A stretch of DNA of 64,000 nt from Polynucleobacter sp. AP-Kolm-20A-A1 (GTDB taxonomy: Bacteria; Pseudomonadota; Gammaproteobacteria; Burkholderiales; Burkholderiaceae). Positions within the stretch are counted from its first letter, which is position 1. Each line of letters opens with the position of its first letter. The notes under the pieces are model-generated. The model was not told the origin of the DNA and searched no databases. It worked only from the letters and a program-made list of their open reading frames with translations. The position numbers and the translations under genes were made by a program. The stretch is taken from the NCBI RefSeq assembly GCF_018688315.1, contig NZ_CP061315.1, forward strand, positions 868,001 to 932,000, written 5' to 3'. Positions 18,407 through 28,569 of this stretch are shown one piece after another.

Positions 18407-19627
18407 TTAGATGATTCCTTTTTTGCGCAATGCTTCAATGGACTTGTCGTCGAGCTTGAGTCGCTCATGCAAGATTTCATTTGTATGTTGGCCCAAGGTT
18501 GGTGGCGCCATGCGAACTTCTGTAGGGGTCTTTGAAAGGCGCATCGGGCTAGCTACTAACTTCATGTTTCCGGTAGTTGGGTGAGGAACATCGATCTGTA
18601 CGCCGCGATGAATGACTTGCTCATTTTCAAAGACTTCTTTGAAGTTATTGATTGGGCCGCAAGGTACATTGGCTTTCTCAAGCATGGCAATCCATTCGCC
18701 CTTAGTCTTTTTGCGAGTCATTTGCTCTAGCAATGGGATGAGTTGCTTGCGATGCTCAACGCGCAGAGGATTTGATACATAGAGTGGGTTATCGGCTAAG
18801 TGAGCCTCACCACCTGCAGTAACAAAATGTCTAAATTGACCGTCATTGCCTGCACCCACAATCATCCAGCCATCCGAAGTGGGGAAGGTTTGATAGGGAA
18901 CAATGATCGGGGAGGCATTGCCCCAGCGCTTAGGAACCTCGCCTGAAGTGAGATAGGCGCTGGAAACGTTGGCCATTACCGCTACTTGCGTATCGAGGAG
19001 CGACATATCAATGTATTGACCCTCGCCAGTCTGGTCGCGATGAATGATCGCGGCAAGGATCGCGGTGCTGGCATACATGCCGGTAAAGATGTCTGCGATA
19101 GCAACACCAGATTTTTGGGGGCTTGCACCCTCGAAGTCATGGGCTTCACCGGTGACACTCATAAAACCACCCATACCCTGAATGATGAAGTCATATCCAG
19201 GGCGATGGGCATATGGTCCGGTTTGACCAAAGCCTGTAATGGAGCAATAGACCAAATCAGCCTTAACTTTCTTTAGGCTTTCATAGTCCAGCCCATATTT
19301 GGCTAGATCGCCGACTTTGTAGTTTTCGATTACGACATCGGATTCGGCGGCTAGCTGGCGGATCAATTCCTGACCCTCAGGCTTGGCGATATCAACCGTA
19401 ATAGAGCGTTTATTACGGTTGATGCAAATAAAATAGGCAGATTCGTCGGTATCCTTGCCATTGATGTCTTTGGCAAAGGGAGGGCCCCAGTGACGGGTAT
19501 CGTCCCCAACGCCTGGCCTCTCAACTTTAATGACATCCGCACCCAAATCCGCTAGATTTTGTGCGCACCAAGGACCTGCCAGCACTCGGCTGAGGTCTAA
19601 AACACGAATATGACTTAAGGCTCCCAT
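18407..19627 (-). CDS. CaiB/BaiF (class III) CoA-transferase
   Basis: 406 residues. Family blocks are HIRVLDLSRVLAGPWCAQNL, DLGADVIKVERPGVGDDTR, YFICINRNKRSITVDI, GYDFIIQGMGGFMSVTG, and GQYIDMSLLD, which lies shortly after the catalytic Asp region (the FRC Asp169 counterpart is likely the Asp in VAIADIFTGMYAST). These enzymes move CoA between carboxylates through aspartyl-CoA anhydride intermediates, for example formyl-CoA:oxalate or succinyl-CoA:dicarboxylate transfer. The exact substrates cannot be read from sequence. First gene of a three-gene minus-strand unit with the transporter and the microprotein. Confidence 0.88.
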   Translation of the reverse strand: MGALSHIRVLDLSRVLAGPWCAQNLADLGADVIKVERPGVGDDTRHWGPPFAKDINGKDTDESAYFICINRNKRSITVDIAKPEGQELIRQLAAESDVVIENYKVGDLAKYGLDYESLKKVKADLVYCSITGFGQTGPYAHRPGYDFIIQGMGGFMSVTGEAHDFEGASPQKSGVAIADIFTGMYASTAILAAIIHRDQTGEGQYIDMSLLDTQVAVMANVSSAYLTSGEVPKRWGNASPIIVPYQTFPTSDGWMIVGAGNDGQFRHFVTAGGEAHLADNPLYVSNPLRVEHRKQLIPLLEQMTRKKTKGEWIAMLEKANVPCGPINNFKEVFENEQVIHRGVQIDVPHPTTGNMKLVASPMRLSKTPTEVRMAPPTLGQHTNEILHERLKLDDKSIEALRKKGII

Positions 19628-19706
19628 GCCCCAATTTTGGCATGGATGACAGGGGAATAACCGAAAATTTCAGCTTTGGGCTCAGACATGACTACAATTT
19701 GCGCGC

Positions 19707-21695
19707 ATGGCTACCCGTAAAACTTCCGAATACAGCGAATCGTCGATTCAGGTCCTAAAAGGACTGGAACCAGTCCGTCAACGGCCTGGTATGTACACCC
19801 GCACCGATAACCCTTTGCACATCATTCAGGAGGTGCTTGATAACGCATCCGATGAAGCATTAGGCGGTTTTGGTAAGCAAATTATTGTGACTATGCATAC
19901 CGATGGCAGCGTCAGTGTCGAGGATGATGGTCGAGGCATTCCAGTTGGAATGCATCCAACCGAGAAGTTGCCCGTAGTTGAAATCGTATTTACGCAATTA
20001 CATGCTGGCGGTAAATTTGAAAAAGGTACTGGCGGCGCCTATGCATTCTCGGGTGGTTTGCATGGTGTTGGTGTCTCTGTAACCAATGCGCTTTCCAAAA
20101 GATTGGAAGTAACAGTCTGGCGTGATGGCCAAGTTTCTACCTTGACCTTTGCCGATGGCAAGGTGATTGAAAAGCTCAAATCTAAACCTTCTTCCAAGGA
20201 AGAGAAGTCTCACGGCACACGCGTTCGCGCTTGGCCGGATGGCAAGTATTTTGATAGTTCAGCAATTCCAATGCCTGAACTCATTCGTCTCTTGCGCTCT
20301 AAAGCAGTGTTGTTGCCAGGCGTTAAGGTGACTCTGATTCAAGAAAAATCAGGCGACACCCAAACTTGGCAATACGCTCAAGGCTTGCGTGGTTATTTAA
20401 ACGAGGCGATGGCCCAGGCTGGTCATGGCGCAGAAGTAATTCCACCATTTGAAGGTGAGCAATACGCGACAGGCACTGGCGATGATGATTCTTTCGCCGA
20501 GGGCGAGGGCGCGGCTTGGGTAGTTTGTTGGACTGAAGATGGAGCACCGGTTCGCGAAAGTTACGTGAACTTGATTCCGACTCCTGCGGGCGGCACACAC
20601 GAAAGCGGTTTGCGTGAAGGTCTCTTTAATGCAGTCAAGGGCTTCATAGAGATGCATGCATTGCAACCAAAAGGCGTGAAGTTGATGCCTGAAGACGTTT
20701 TTGCACGCGCCTCATTTATTTTGTCTGCCAAGGTATTGGATCCTCAGTTCCAAGGTCAGATTAAAGAGCGCTTAAATTCTCGTGATGCTGTGCGTCTCGT
20801 TTCTGGCTATGTGAAATCAGCACTGGAACTTTGGTTAAACCAGCACGTTGACTATGGTCGCAAGTTAGCCGACTTGGTCATCAAGCAGGCGCAAGCAAGA
20901 ACTCGCGCCGGCCAAAAGGTAGAGAAGAAGAAGTCTTCTGGTGTGGCGGTATTGCCAGGCAAGCTAACTGATTGCGAAAGCGAAGATATCGCCATGAATG
21001 AAATCTTCCTAGTGGAGGGTGATTCAGCAGGTGGTTCAGCCAAAATGGGTCGCAATAAGGAATATCAAGCGATTCTCCCATTGCGCGGCAAGGTATTAAA
21101 TACTTGGGAAGCAGAGCGCGATCGCTTGTTTGCCAATAATGAAGTTCATGACATTGCGGTAGCGATTGGCGTTGATCCTCATGGCGCAAATGACAATCCT
21201 GATTTATCTAACCTCCGTTATGGCAAGGTCTGCATCTTGTCTGATGCTGACGTGGATGGCGCGCACATTCAAGTACTGCTGCTAACACTTTTCTATAAAC
21301 ATTTCCCTAAACTCATCGAGTTAGGTCATGTACATATTTCAAGACCACCTCTATTTAGAGTGGACGCCCCAGCACGCGGCAAGAAGCCTGCTCAAAAGAT
21401 CTATGCATTAGATGCTAGTGAATTGCAGGCTATTGAAGATAAATTGCGCAAGGATGGCGTTAAAGAAACGGCCTGGCAAATCTCCCGCTTTAAGGGCTTG
21501 GGAGAGATGAGTGCAGAGCAATTGTGGGACACCACATTAAATCCGGATACACGGCGTTTATTGCCTGTAACTTTAGGCACATGGACAGAAGATGAAACGT
21601 TTAAGACCATGGATATGTTGATGGGTAAATCAGAATCTGGAGCACGTCGCGATTGGCTTGAAGAGCGTGGCAATGAAGTAGAGGCGGATATTTAA
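19707..21695 (+). CDS. parE: DNA topoisomerase IV subunit B ParE
   Basis: 662 residues, the ParE size rather than the longer GyrB. The GHKL ATPase domain shows [24 protein letters not shown] and [16 protein letters not shown]. The TOPRIM domain includes [14 protein letters not shown] and [10 protein letters not shown], and the C-terminal [17 protein letters not shown] is conserved. With ParC it decatenates daughter chromosomes. The stop and the parC start share one base (TAATG). No ribosome site precedes the ATG. A -10-like TACAAT ends eight bases before it, so the mRNA may be leaderless. Confidence 0.96.
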   Translation: MATRKTSEYSESSIQVLKGLEPVRQRPGMYTRTDNPLHIIQEVLDNASDEALGGFGKQIIVTMHTDGSVSVEDDGRGIPVGMHPTEKLPVVEIVFTQLHAGGKFEKGTGGAYAFSGGLHGVGVSVTNALSKRLEVTVWRDGQVSTLTFADGKVIEKLKSKPSSKEEKSHGTRVRAWPDGKYFDSSAIPMPELIRLLRSKAVLLPGVKVTLIQEKSGDTQTWQYAQGLRGYLNEAMAQAGHGAEVIPPFEGEQYATGTGDDDSFAEGEGAAWVVCWTEDGAPVRESYVNLIPTPAGGTHESGLREGLFNAVKGFIEMHALQPKGVKLMPEDVFARASFILSAKVLDPQFQGQIKERLNSRDAVRLVSGYVKSALELWLNQHVDYGRKLADLVIKQAQARTRAGQKVEKKKSSGVAVLPGKLTDCESEDIAMNEIFLVEGDSAGGSAKMGRNKEYQAILPLRGKVLNTWEAERDRLFANNEVHDIAVAIGVDPHGANDNPDLSNLRYGKVCILSDADVDGAHIQVLLLTLFYKHFPKLIELGHVHISRPPLFRVDAPARGKKPAQKIYALDASELQAIEDKLRKDGVKETAWQISRFKGLGEMSAEQLWDTTLNPDTRRLLPVTLGTWTEDETFKTMDMLMGKSESGARRDWLEERGNEVEADI

Positions 21696-24142
21696 TGGCT
21701 ACTAAAAAAACTCCAGGTAAGAATGATCCAGCGGATCAGGCGGACTTGTTTTCCAATCCCGTAGAGATGGATATTGTTGAAGTCGATGAGGTTCCAGCGG
21801 TGGCAGCTAGCTCTAGCGGCGGTTCTGGTACTCATGATCCAAAGACGGTTGAGTTAAATGAAGATGGTAAAGATAGCCTGACTTTGGCTGTCTATGCTGA
21901 GCGTGCTTACCTTGATTACGCCATCAGCGTTGTTAAGGGCCGTGCATTGCCGGATGTGGCCGATGGTCAAAAACCAGTTCAACGTCGTATTTTGTTCTCG
22001 ATGAGCGAGATGGGTTTGCGTGCAGACGCTAAGCCCGTGAAGAGTGCCCGTGTTGTTGGTGACGTGCTCGGTAAGTTTCACCCACATGGTGACCAATCTG
22101 CATATGACGCATTAGTACGTCTAGCCCAAAGCTTCTCCTTGCGCTATCCATTAATTGATGGTCAGGGTAACTTTGGCTCACGTGATGGCGATGGCGCAGC
22201 AGCAATGCGTTATACCGAGGCACGTTTAACCAAGATCGCCAGCCTGCTTCTAAGTGAAATCGATGAAGGTACGGTTGATTTTGCGCCGAACTATGACGGT
22301 TCATTCCAAGAGCCTAAGCTTTTGCCTGCACGCTTACCATTTGTACTGCTTAATGGTGCATCAGGCATTGCGGTTGGTATGGCCACGGAAATTCCTTCGC
22401 ATAATTTACGCGAGGTAGCTACTGCTGCCATTGCTTTAATGAAGTCTCCGAAGATGAGCACTTCAGAGCTATTGGAAATCATGCCTGGTCCCGACTATCC
22501 AGGTGGCGGGCAGATTATTTCTTCTGCGGCGGAAATTGCGCAGATTTACGAAGCAGGCCGAGGCAGCATTAAAGTACGTGCACGTTGGTCTGTTGAAGAA
22601 TTGGCTCGTGGCCAATGGCAGGTTGTAGTCAATGAGTTGCCACCAGCGACATCTTCTCAGCGTGTCTTGCAAGAGATTGAAGAGATCACCAATCCGAAGG
22701 TTAAGGTTGGTAAGAAGACTTTAACTCCTGAGCAAAATAATCTGAAGTCCACCATCTTGAATGTGCTTGATGGTGTACGCGATGAATCCAGCAAAGATGC
22801 TGCAGTACGTTTGGTATTTGAGCCTAAGAGCAAGAATATTGACGTCAACGAGTTTGTAAATCTATTACTTGCGCATACATCATTAGAGTCAAACGCCCCA
22901 ATGAACTTGGTGATGATCGGCAATGATGGTCGCCCACGTCAAAAGGGTCTCAAAGAAATTCTGACTGAGTGGATTGCATTTAGGGTTGCTACCGTTACCC
23001 GCAGAACTCAGCATCGCTTGGGCAAAGTAAAAGACCGTATGCATATCTTGGAAGGGCGCTTAACCGTTCTTCTCAATATCGATAAGGTTATTAAGATCAT
23101 TCGCAATAGCGATGAGCCTAAGGCGGACTTAATTAAAGAGTTCAAGCTCACAGACCGTCAAGCTGAAGATATCTTGGATATCCGCTTGCGTCAGTTAGCG
23201 CGCTTGGAGGGCATCAAGATTGAGCAAGAGCTCAAAGAGCTAAAAGCTGAGCGCGATGATTTAGAGGGCTTATTGCAAAGCGATGCTGTTTTACGTAAGC
23301 GCATCATTAAAGAAATCGAATCCGATATGAAGGACTTTGGCGATGATCGTCGCACCCTCATTCAGGAAGATAAACGCGCTGTTGCTGAAACTAAAGTGAT
23401 TGACGAGCCTGTTACTGTGATCGTCTCCCAAAAGGGTTGGGTACGTGTTCGTCAAGGACATGAGCATGACGCAACCCAGTTTGGCTTTAAAGCGGGTGAT
23501 GCTTTGTACGCCACCTTTGAAGTTAGAACCGTGGATGTAATCCAAGGCTTTGGTAGTGATGGCCGGGTCTATACAGTTCCTGTTAGCGAGCTGCCTGGCG
23601 CTAGGGGTGATGGATCACCCTTAACCAGCTTTGTGAACTTGGCAGCAGGCTCGCAAATGGTTGCCTACTATGCTGGTCAGGCAGATGATTTGGTATTGCT
23701 ATCTACTAAGGCTGGTTATGGCTTCTTGGCCAATGTGGCAGATATGAGTACTCGTAATAAGGCGGGTAAATCATTCTTAAGCGTGGATGCCAAGGTTCCT
23801 GGAGATGCTCCATTAGGTGCAGCTAAGGTTAAGGCAGGCATGAAGCAAGTCGCGTGCTTATCTGAAGCTTCTAAGTTATTGGTCTTCCCGTTAGATGAGC
23901 TCAAGCGTTTGCCTACAGGCGGCAAGGGCGTCATCTTGATGGGTCTAGACGACAAAGAGTTCTTGGCTTCCGCTATTGCAGTTGGTCCAGATGGTGCTAC
24001 GTATTCTGGCGCCGGACGAGCTGGTAAGCCAACTGAATTGAGTTTGGATGCAAAGACTCTGAAATCATTTGCTGGTAACCGCGCACGCAAAGGCCACTTT
24101 GTAGAGCCACGCCTAAAAGACGGCAAGCTCAAAGCAAATTAA
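21695..24142 (+). CDS. parC: DNA topoisomerase IV subunit A ParC
   Basis: 815 residues. A charged ~50-residue N-terminal leader precedes the core: [20 protein letters not shown], the winged-helix segment [20 protein letters not shown], and the catalytic tyrosine in [11 protein letters not shown] coiled coil follows around [20 protein letters not shown], then a shortened beta-pinwheel (~600-800) without the GyrA-box, which supports ParC rather than GyrA. Cuts and rejoins DNA as the partner of ParE. Convergent with xdhC, whose stop is only four bases away and without a recognisable terminator. Confidence 0.96.
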   Translation: MATKKTPGKNDPADQADLFSNPVEMDIVEVDEVPAVAASSSGGSGTHDPKTVELNEDGKDSLTLAVYAERAYLDYAISVVKGRALPDVADGQKPVQRRILFSMSEMGLRADAKPVKSARVVGDVLGKFHPHGDQSAYDALVRLAQSFSLRYPLIDGQGNFGSRDGDGAAAMRYTEARLTKIASLLLSEIDEGTVDFAPNYDGSFQEPKLLPARLPFVLLNGASGIAVGMATEIPSHNLREVATAAIALMKSPKMSTSELLEIMPGPDYPGGGQIISSAAEIAQIYEAGRGSIKVRARWSVEELARGQWQVVVNELPPATSSQRVLQEIEEITNPKVKVGKKTLTPEQNNLKSTILNVLDGVRDESSKDAAVRLVFEPKSKNIDVNEFVNLLLAHTSLESNAPMNLVMIGNDGRPRQKGLKEILTEWIAFRVATVTRRTQHRLGKVKDRMHILEGRLTVLLNIDKVIKIIRNSDEPKADLIKEFKLTDRQAEDILDIRLRQLARLEGIKIEQELKELKAERDDLEGLLQSDAVLRKRIIKEIESDMKDFGDDRRTLIQEDKRAVAETKVIDEPVTVIVSQKGWVRVRQGHEHDATQFGFKAGDALYATFEVRTVDVIQGFGSDGRVYTVPVSELPGARGDGSPLTSFVNLAAGSQMVAYYAGQADDLVLLSTKAGYGFLANVADMSTRNKAGKSFLSVDAKVPGDAPLGAAKVKAGMKQVACLSEASKLLVFPLDELKRLPTGGKGVILMGLDDKEFLASAIAVGPDGATYSGAGRAGKPTELSLDAKTLKSFAGNRARKGHFVEPRLKDGKLKAN

Positions 24143-24145
24143 TTT

Positions 24146-25105
24146 TTATATTTTCTTTGGCACAGCAATACCGTATTTAACGGCAATCACTTCCGCCAGA
24201 ATCGATACCGCGATCTCTGGTGGGGTGAGCGCCCCAATATAAAGGCCCACGGGGCCATGCAGCCCGTCTACTTGCGCTTGGTTTAAGTCAAACTCTAGCA
24301 AACGCTCTTTGCGTTTCTGGGTATTTTTACGACTTCCTAGTGCGCCCACATAAAAAGCAGGCGATCTCAGTGCTTCCATCAGCGCCATGTCATCCAGCTT
24401 AGGGTCATGCGTTAAGGCAACCACTGCAGTGTGGGAGTCCACGCCAATTTCAAGCAAGACATCATCTGGCATGCCTTTTGAAAAGGTAATGTCAGTACGA
24501 TTAAGGCCCTCAGCGTACTCTTCGCGAGGATCAATCACGATAACCTCAAAGTCGGAGGCAAGCGCAAAATCTGCTGTGTACAAAGAAAGTTGTCCGGCAC
24601 CAATAATGACCATGCGCCAACGTGGACCATAGGTCGTTTGCATGGCTTGCTCAGTACAAGCGAACTCATCGCTACGATCGCCAGGAGTAAGTGTTGATAT
24701 CCCAGTTTCTAAATTGACGCTCCGACGTGTAATTTGATGGGATGAAATGTTCTCCAGTAATTTTTCCAAAACGGCTAACTCGGGTTTGGGTTCAACCAAA
24801 AGGCGTAAGGTCCCGCCACAAGGCAGGCCAAAACGCGCCGCCTCTTGTTGCGTTACTCCATAAACGACCATCTCAGGGGTGTTGCGAGTGAGGATTTCGG
24901 TTTGAACTCGACGAATAAGGTCATCTTCAACGCAGCCGCCTGATACTGAGCCGGCGACTTGACCATCAGCGCGGATGGCTAGCCACGATCCTACCGGGCG
25001 AGGGGCCGAGCCCCAAGTCTGAACGACTGTAGCAATGGCAACGGGCTGGCCAGATTTGAGCCATTCGACTGCGGATTTGAGAACGCTTAAATCGGTACTG
25101 TTCAT
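24146..25105 (-). CDS. XdhC/CoxF-type molybdoenzyme maturation protein
   Basis: 319 residues. The N-terminal XdhC_CoxI domain has VAIATVVQTWGSAPRPVGS and GSVSGGCVEDD, with the Cys after SGG, plus the GLPCGGTLRLLVEP block. The C-terminal Rossmann domain has VIIGAGQLSLYTADFA and AVVALTHDPKLDD. Members bind molybdenum cofactor and add the sulfido ligand for xanthine dehydrogenase-type enzymes. Divergent from the mocA-like gene 54 bases away, which supplies the matching cofactor chemistry. No molybdenum hydroxylase subunit is in the window. Confidence 0.9.
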   Translation of the reverse strand: MNSTDLSVLKSAVEWLKSGQPVAIATVVQTWGSAPRPVGSWLAIRADGQVAGSVSGGCVEDDLIRRVQTEILTRNTPEMVVYGVTQQEAARFGLPCGGTLRLLVEPKPELAVLEKLLENISSHQITRRSVNLETGISTLTPGDRSDEFACTEQAMQTTYGPRWRMVIIGAGQLSLYTADFALASDFEVIVIDPREEYAEGLNRTDITFSKGMPDDVLLEIGVDSHTAVVALTHDPKLDDMALMEALRSPAFYVGALGSRKNTQKRKERLLEFDLNQAQVDGLHGPVGLYIGALTPPEIAVSILAEVIAVKYGIAVPKKI

Positions 25106-25158
25106 GCTTATCTTATTTTTATGAATAATGTGTTTGATTACTATTTATTATCACTCTA

Positions 25159-25815
25159 ATGACCGATTCCAGTAAAACCCCTCAGAACCTAAGATTGCGT
25201 CTTGCAGTCTTGATATTGGCGGCGGGTGAGGGTAGACGCCTGGGCGGATATCCAAAGGCATTGCTTCAGCAGAATGGCATCAGCTTACTAAGGCGCTTTT
25301 GCAAGTCAGTGACTGGCTTTTCACCGGTCGAAACATTGGTTGTTACCGGTTTCTATGCTGATCAAATTGAAGAAGAAATTCAATCAATCAACCAAGAGCT
25401 ATATGGCCAAATTACCTGGGTGAATAATCCAAACCCAAATGCAGGGCAGTTATCATCTGTTCGACTCGGACTCGAGAGCCTCACGAGTGACTACGATGCT
25501 TTATTAATTGCTTTGTGTGATCAGCCCAATATTGCCGCATTAGAAATTGATGCTCTCTTGGAGCAATTTCAACAACGACTACCAGGACAAGAAATTATTT
25601 TGCCAATGGTTAAGGGCCAGCGCGGTAACCCTGTTTTATTTTCTAAGAGCGTGATTGATAACATCTTGGCAATACCAGCAATGGTCTGTAGACCCTTTAT
25701 GGATCAGCATCCTGACCTGGTTAGGACTTTAGAATCCGAGAATGAAGCCTATGTATTGGATGTCGATACTTCGACTGACATCCAAAAACTAGGGCTTCAA
25801 AAGATGAATCAATAA
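25159..25815 (+). CDS. MobA/MocA-like nucleotidyltransferase
   Basis: 218 residues. The nucleotide-binding signature LAAGEGRRLGGYPKALL lies at ~20-36, followed by ALCDQPNIAALEIDALL and GQRGNPVLFSKSV, the features of the MobA-like NTP transferase 3 family. MocA adds CMP to molybdopterin for xanthine dehydrogenase-family enzymes; MobA would add GMP. The xdhC neighbour favours MocA. A different NDP-sugar-type substrate cannot be ruled out. Confidence 0.8.
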   Translation: MTDSSKTPQNLRLRLAVLILAAGEGRRLGGYPKALLQQNGISLLRRFCKSVTGFSPVETLVVTGFYADQIEEEIQSINQELYGQITWVNNPNPNAGQLSSVRLGLESLTSDYDALLIALCDQPNIAALEIDALLEQFQQRLPGQEIILPMVKGQRGNPVLFSKSVIDNILAIPAMVCRPFMDQHPDLVRTLESENEAYVLDVDTSTDIQKLGLQKMNQ

Positions 25816-25828
25816 GACTTAATCTGTA

Positions 25829-26287
25829 TTAAATCTCTGCGATGAGTTCAATCTCAACGCATGCACCCAGAGGGATTTGCGCGACACCGAATGCGCTACG
25901 AGCATGTTTGCCGGCATCACCAAATACTTCAAACAGCAGTTCAGAGCAGCCATTCACAACCAGGTGTTGTTCTGTGTAGCTATCGGTTGAGTTCACTAAA
26001 CCCATGACTTTGACGATGCGTTTTACTTTGTCCAAAGAACCTAAGTGATTCTGTAGAGTTGCAATTAAATCGATAGCGATAGAGCGCGCTGCTGCTTTGC
26101 CAGTATCCGTATCCATATCCTTGCCCAGTTTTCCCGTCCAAGGCTTGCCGTCACGTTTAGCAATGTGACCAGAAAGAAAAACGGTATTGCCAGTAGTAGC
26201 GGCCATCACGTAGGCTGCAGCAGGGGGTCCAGCTGGAGGCAAGTCAATTCCAAGGGTCTTAAGGCGTTCGCTGATGTTTGTGCTCAT
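25829..26287 (-). CDS. RidA/YjgF family protein
   Basis: 152 residues from the ATG at 26287; the frame extends upstream only to a weak TTG at 26299. Typical motifs are LPPAGPPAAAYVMAATTGN, VFLSGHIAKRDG, AARSIAIDLIATLQNHLGSL and the C-terminal ARSAFGVAQIPLGACVEIE, carrying the Arg that binds substrate carboxylate in RidA enzymes. RidA proteins hydrolyse reactive 2-aminoacrylate-type imines; this longer subgroup (COG0251-like, ~150 aa) is less well defined. Convergent with the mocA-like gene and on the same strand as the coxE-like gene. Confidence 0.85.
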   Translation of the reverse strand: MSTNISERLKTLGIDLPPAGPPAAAYVMAATTGNTVFLSGHIAKRDGKPWTGKLGKDMDTDTGKAAARSIAIDLIATLQNHLGSLDKVKRIVKVMGLVNSTDSYTEQHLVVNGCSELLFEVFGDAGKHARSAFGVAQIPLGACVEIELIAEI

Positions 26288-26348
26288 GATGGATACCAAT
26301 TATTTGAATATAGAAAAGAAGTAAAGCTAAAAACCGAATATCAGAATC

Positions 26349-27524
26349 TTACTTGGAAAGTTGTCGCATAGCGCTCTCTAAGCCATTGAGGGTTACGGGG
26401 TACATTCGATCCTTCATGAGGTTTTGCATGATGTCGATCGATTGGCGATACTGCCAAATAGATTCTGGCTCAGGATTGAGCCACGCAAAATGCGGAAAAT
26501 GCTCAATCAGGCGATTGATCCAGACTGCACCAGCTTCCTTATTGTTGTATTCGACAGATCCATTGGGACTCAGAATTTCATAAGGGGACATGGTGGCATC
26601 ACCCACAAAGATCAGCTTATAGTCGGGACCATATTTATTAATGATGTCTTGCGTGGCCGTCACTTGATCTCTTCTGCGACGATTGCTTTGCCACAGATTT
26701 TCATAAACACAGTTGTGAAAGTAGTAGTGCTCTAAATGCTTAAATTCAGCTTTAGCAGCTGAGAATAATTCCGCTATACGTTGAATGTGATCGTCCATGG
26801 AGCCACCCACATCCATTAATAACAATACCTTGACTTGATTGTGACGTTCAGGTCGCATTTGAATATCAAGCATGCCTGCATTGGCGGCAGTAGAGTGAAT
26901 CGTTTTATCTAGATCGAGCTCTAAAGTAGAGCCTTCTCTTGCAAAGCGACGTAAACGCCGCAGGGCAACTTTAATGTTACGAGTGCCTAGCGCCAAATCG
27001 CTGTCATAGTCTTTAAATTCTCGCGCTTCCCAAACTTTGATGGCCGTTCTATTGCCAGCACTCTCGCCACCAATGCGAATGCCTTCAGGGTGGTAGCCGC
27101 TATGCCCAAATGGTGATGAGCCCCCAGCGCCAATCCATTTATTGCCGCCGCCATGCCATTCTTTTTGCTCTTTTAATAATTCTTCCAGGCGTTTTTTTAA
27201 TGCCTCCGGCCCGCCTAATTTTTTGAGAGCTGCCTTTTCTTCATCAGTAAGAACCCGTTGAAGCTTTTTCTCTAACCAATCTAATGGAATATCTGGCGAA
27301 AGTGCAATGATTTGCTCAATGCCATTGAAGTAGCTCCCGAATACTTGATCAAAACGATCAAAGTGCTGTTCGTCTTTCACCAAAGTCAGACGTGAGAGTT
27401 GATAAAACTCGTCAATCGATGGATTAATGACACCCGATTTCAAGGCCTCCAAGAGAGTTAAAAACTCTCGCACAGAAACAGGCACTTTGGCCTCTTTCAG
27501 ATTCAGGAAGAATTGAATCAGCAT
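26349..27524 (-). CDS. VWA-domain protein, CoxE type
   Basis: 391 residues. The C-terminal half is a von Willebrand A-like domain with a MIDAS of the form DVGGSM (in VLLLMDVGGSMDDH), followed by YYFHNCVYENLW and the LIFVGDATMSPYEI segment. The N-terminal half is helical (SVREFLTLLEALKSG, FDRFDQVFGSYFNGIE), as in CoxE. In the CO dehydrogenase system CoxE works with the MoxR-type ATPase CoxD in assembling the Mo/Cu centre. The moxR-type gene lies 12 bases upstream, forming the expected ATPase/VWA pair. Confidence 0.88.
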   Translation of the reverse strand: MLIQFFLNLKEAKVPVSVREFLTLLEALKSGVINPSIDEFYQLSRLTLVKDEQHFDRFDQVFGSYFNGIEQIIALSPDIPLDWLEKKLQRVLTDEEKAALKKLGGPEALKKRLEELLKEQKEWHGGGNKWIGAGGSSPFGHSGYHPEGIRIGGESAGNRTAIKVWEAREFKDYDSDLALGTRNIKVALRRLRRFAREGSTLELDLDKTIHSTAANAGMLDIQMRPERHNQVKVLLLMDVGGSMDDHIQRIAELFSAAKAEFKHLEHYYFHNCVYENLWQSNRRRRDQVTATQDIINKYGPDYKLIFVGDATMSPYEILSPNGSVEYNNKEAGAVWINRLIEHFPHFAWLNPEPESIWQYRQSIDIMQNLMKDRMYPVTLNGLESAMRQLSK

Positions 27525-27536
27525 GAAAAAGCTGAA

Positions 27537-28406
27537 TTAGCGATGATTGCGATTCATCATGACCAAGCGTTCAAACAAATGAATATCTTGCTCATTTTTT
27601 AATAAGGCGCCATGCAAAGGCGGCACCACAATCTTCTCGTCATTGCTGTAAAGGGCTTCTGGTGGAATACCCTCCGCCAGTAAAAGTTTTAGCCAGTCAA
27701 TAAGCTCCGAAGTAGACGGCTTCTTCTTTAACCCGGGCAAGGAGCGTATTTGGTAGAAAGACTTGAGGGCGGCATCCAAAAGATCTTGTTTGATATTGGG
27801 GTGGTGAACATCAACGATGCTTTGCATTGTGCCGGCATCTGGAAAGGTAATGTAGTGAAAGAAGCAGCGACGCAAGAACGCATCTGGCAGCTCTTTTTCA
27901 TTATTGGAGGTGATGATGACTAGTGGGCGATGTTTTGCCTTAATGAGTTCACGAGTCTCGTAAACGTAGAACTCCATGCGATCGATCTCACGCAATAAGT
28001 CATTTGGAAATTCAATATCCGCCTTATCAATTTCATCAATTAACAGTACGGTTGGCTCGTCTGCTTCAAAGGCTTGCCAAAGCACACCCTTAACAATGTA
28101 GTTGCGAATATCTTTGACTTTTTCATCGCCCAATTGAGAGTCGCGTAAGCGACTAACGGCATCATATTCATAGAGGCCTTGTTGAGCTTTCGTGGTGGAT
28201 TTAATGTGCCACTGCAGTAGCGGCATCTTGAGGGCTGCTGCCACTTCTTCAGCCAGCATCGTTTTGCCAGTTCCTGGCTCACCTTTAATTAGGAGAGGGC
28301 GCTGAAGTGCAATAGCAGCATTGACGGCCAATTTGAGATCATCTGTGGCGACATAGCTTTCGCTGCCTGCAAAGCGATTTTGGGGTGAGTGGGTGGATTT
28401 GCTCAT
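27537..28406 (-). CDS. MoxR-family AAA+ ATPase (CoxD-like)
   Basis: 289 residues from the ATG at 28406; the longer frame to 28442 has no supporting site. Walker A is GEPGTGKTMLAEEVA, Walker B is VLLIDEIDKADIEFPNDLL, sensor 1 is VIITSNNEKELPDAFLRRC, and FHYITFPDAG follows, as in MoxR proteins. These ATPases act with a VWA partner to insert metals or remodel protein complexes. Divergent from the cytochrome genes. Confidence 0.9.
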   Translation of the reverse strand: MSKSTHSPQNRFAGSESYVATDDLKLAVNAAIALQRPLLIKGEPGTGKTMLAEEVAAALKMPLLQWHIKSTTKAQQGLYEYDAVSRLRDSQLGDEKVKDIRNYIVKGVLWQAFEADEPTVLLIDEIDKADIEFPNDLLREIDRMEFYVYETRELIKAKHRPLVIITSNNEKELPDAFLRRCFFHYITFPDAGTMQSIVDVHHPNIKQDLLDAALKSFYQIRSLPGLKKKPSTSELIDWLKLLLAEGIPPEALYSNDEKIVVPPLHGALLKNEQDIHLFERLVMMNRNHR

Positions 28407-28520
28407 GAGCGTGCCTAAATAAGTGCTTGGATAAGCGTTCAAGTATAGGTAAATGGGGCGAATTTTTCAGTGTTTCTACTGATTTTGGGCCTCAGAATGG
28501 CGGGAAGGGCGTCTGTCCGC

Positions 28521-28549
28521 TATACTCTTCCCAAATTGATCTAAATCAA
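28521..28549 (+). promoter_or_regulatory. -10 element and FNR/Anr-type site before the cytochrome genes
   Basis: TATACT (28521-28526) resembles a -10. TTGAT-CTAA-ATCAA (28536-28549) is a perfect match to the FNR/Anr consensus TTGAT-N4-ATCAA. The site centre falls about ten bases after the predicted start of transcription, a position that would fit repression rather than activation. Confidence 0.6.
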
Positions 28550-28569
28550 ACTCATTAATAATGATTGCC

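Noticed and set aside
21695-24142. Reading the topoisomerase pair as gyrB-gyrA
   Set aside because: The 662-residue B subunit and the A subunit without a GyrA-box fit ParE-ParC, and the adjacent arrangement is standard for topoisomerase IV.
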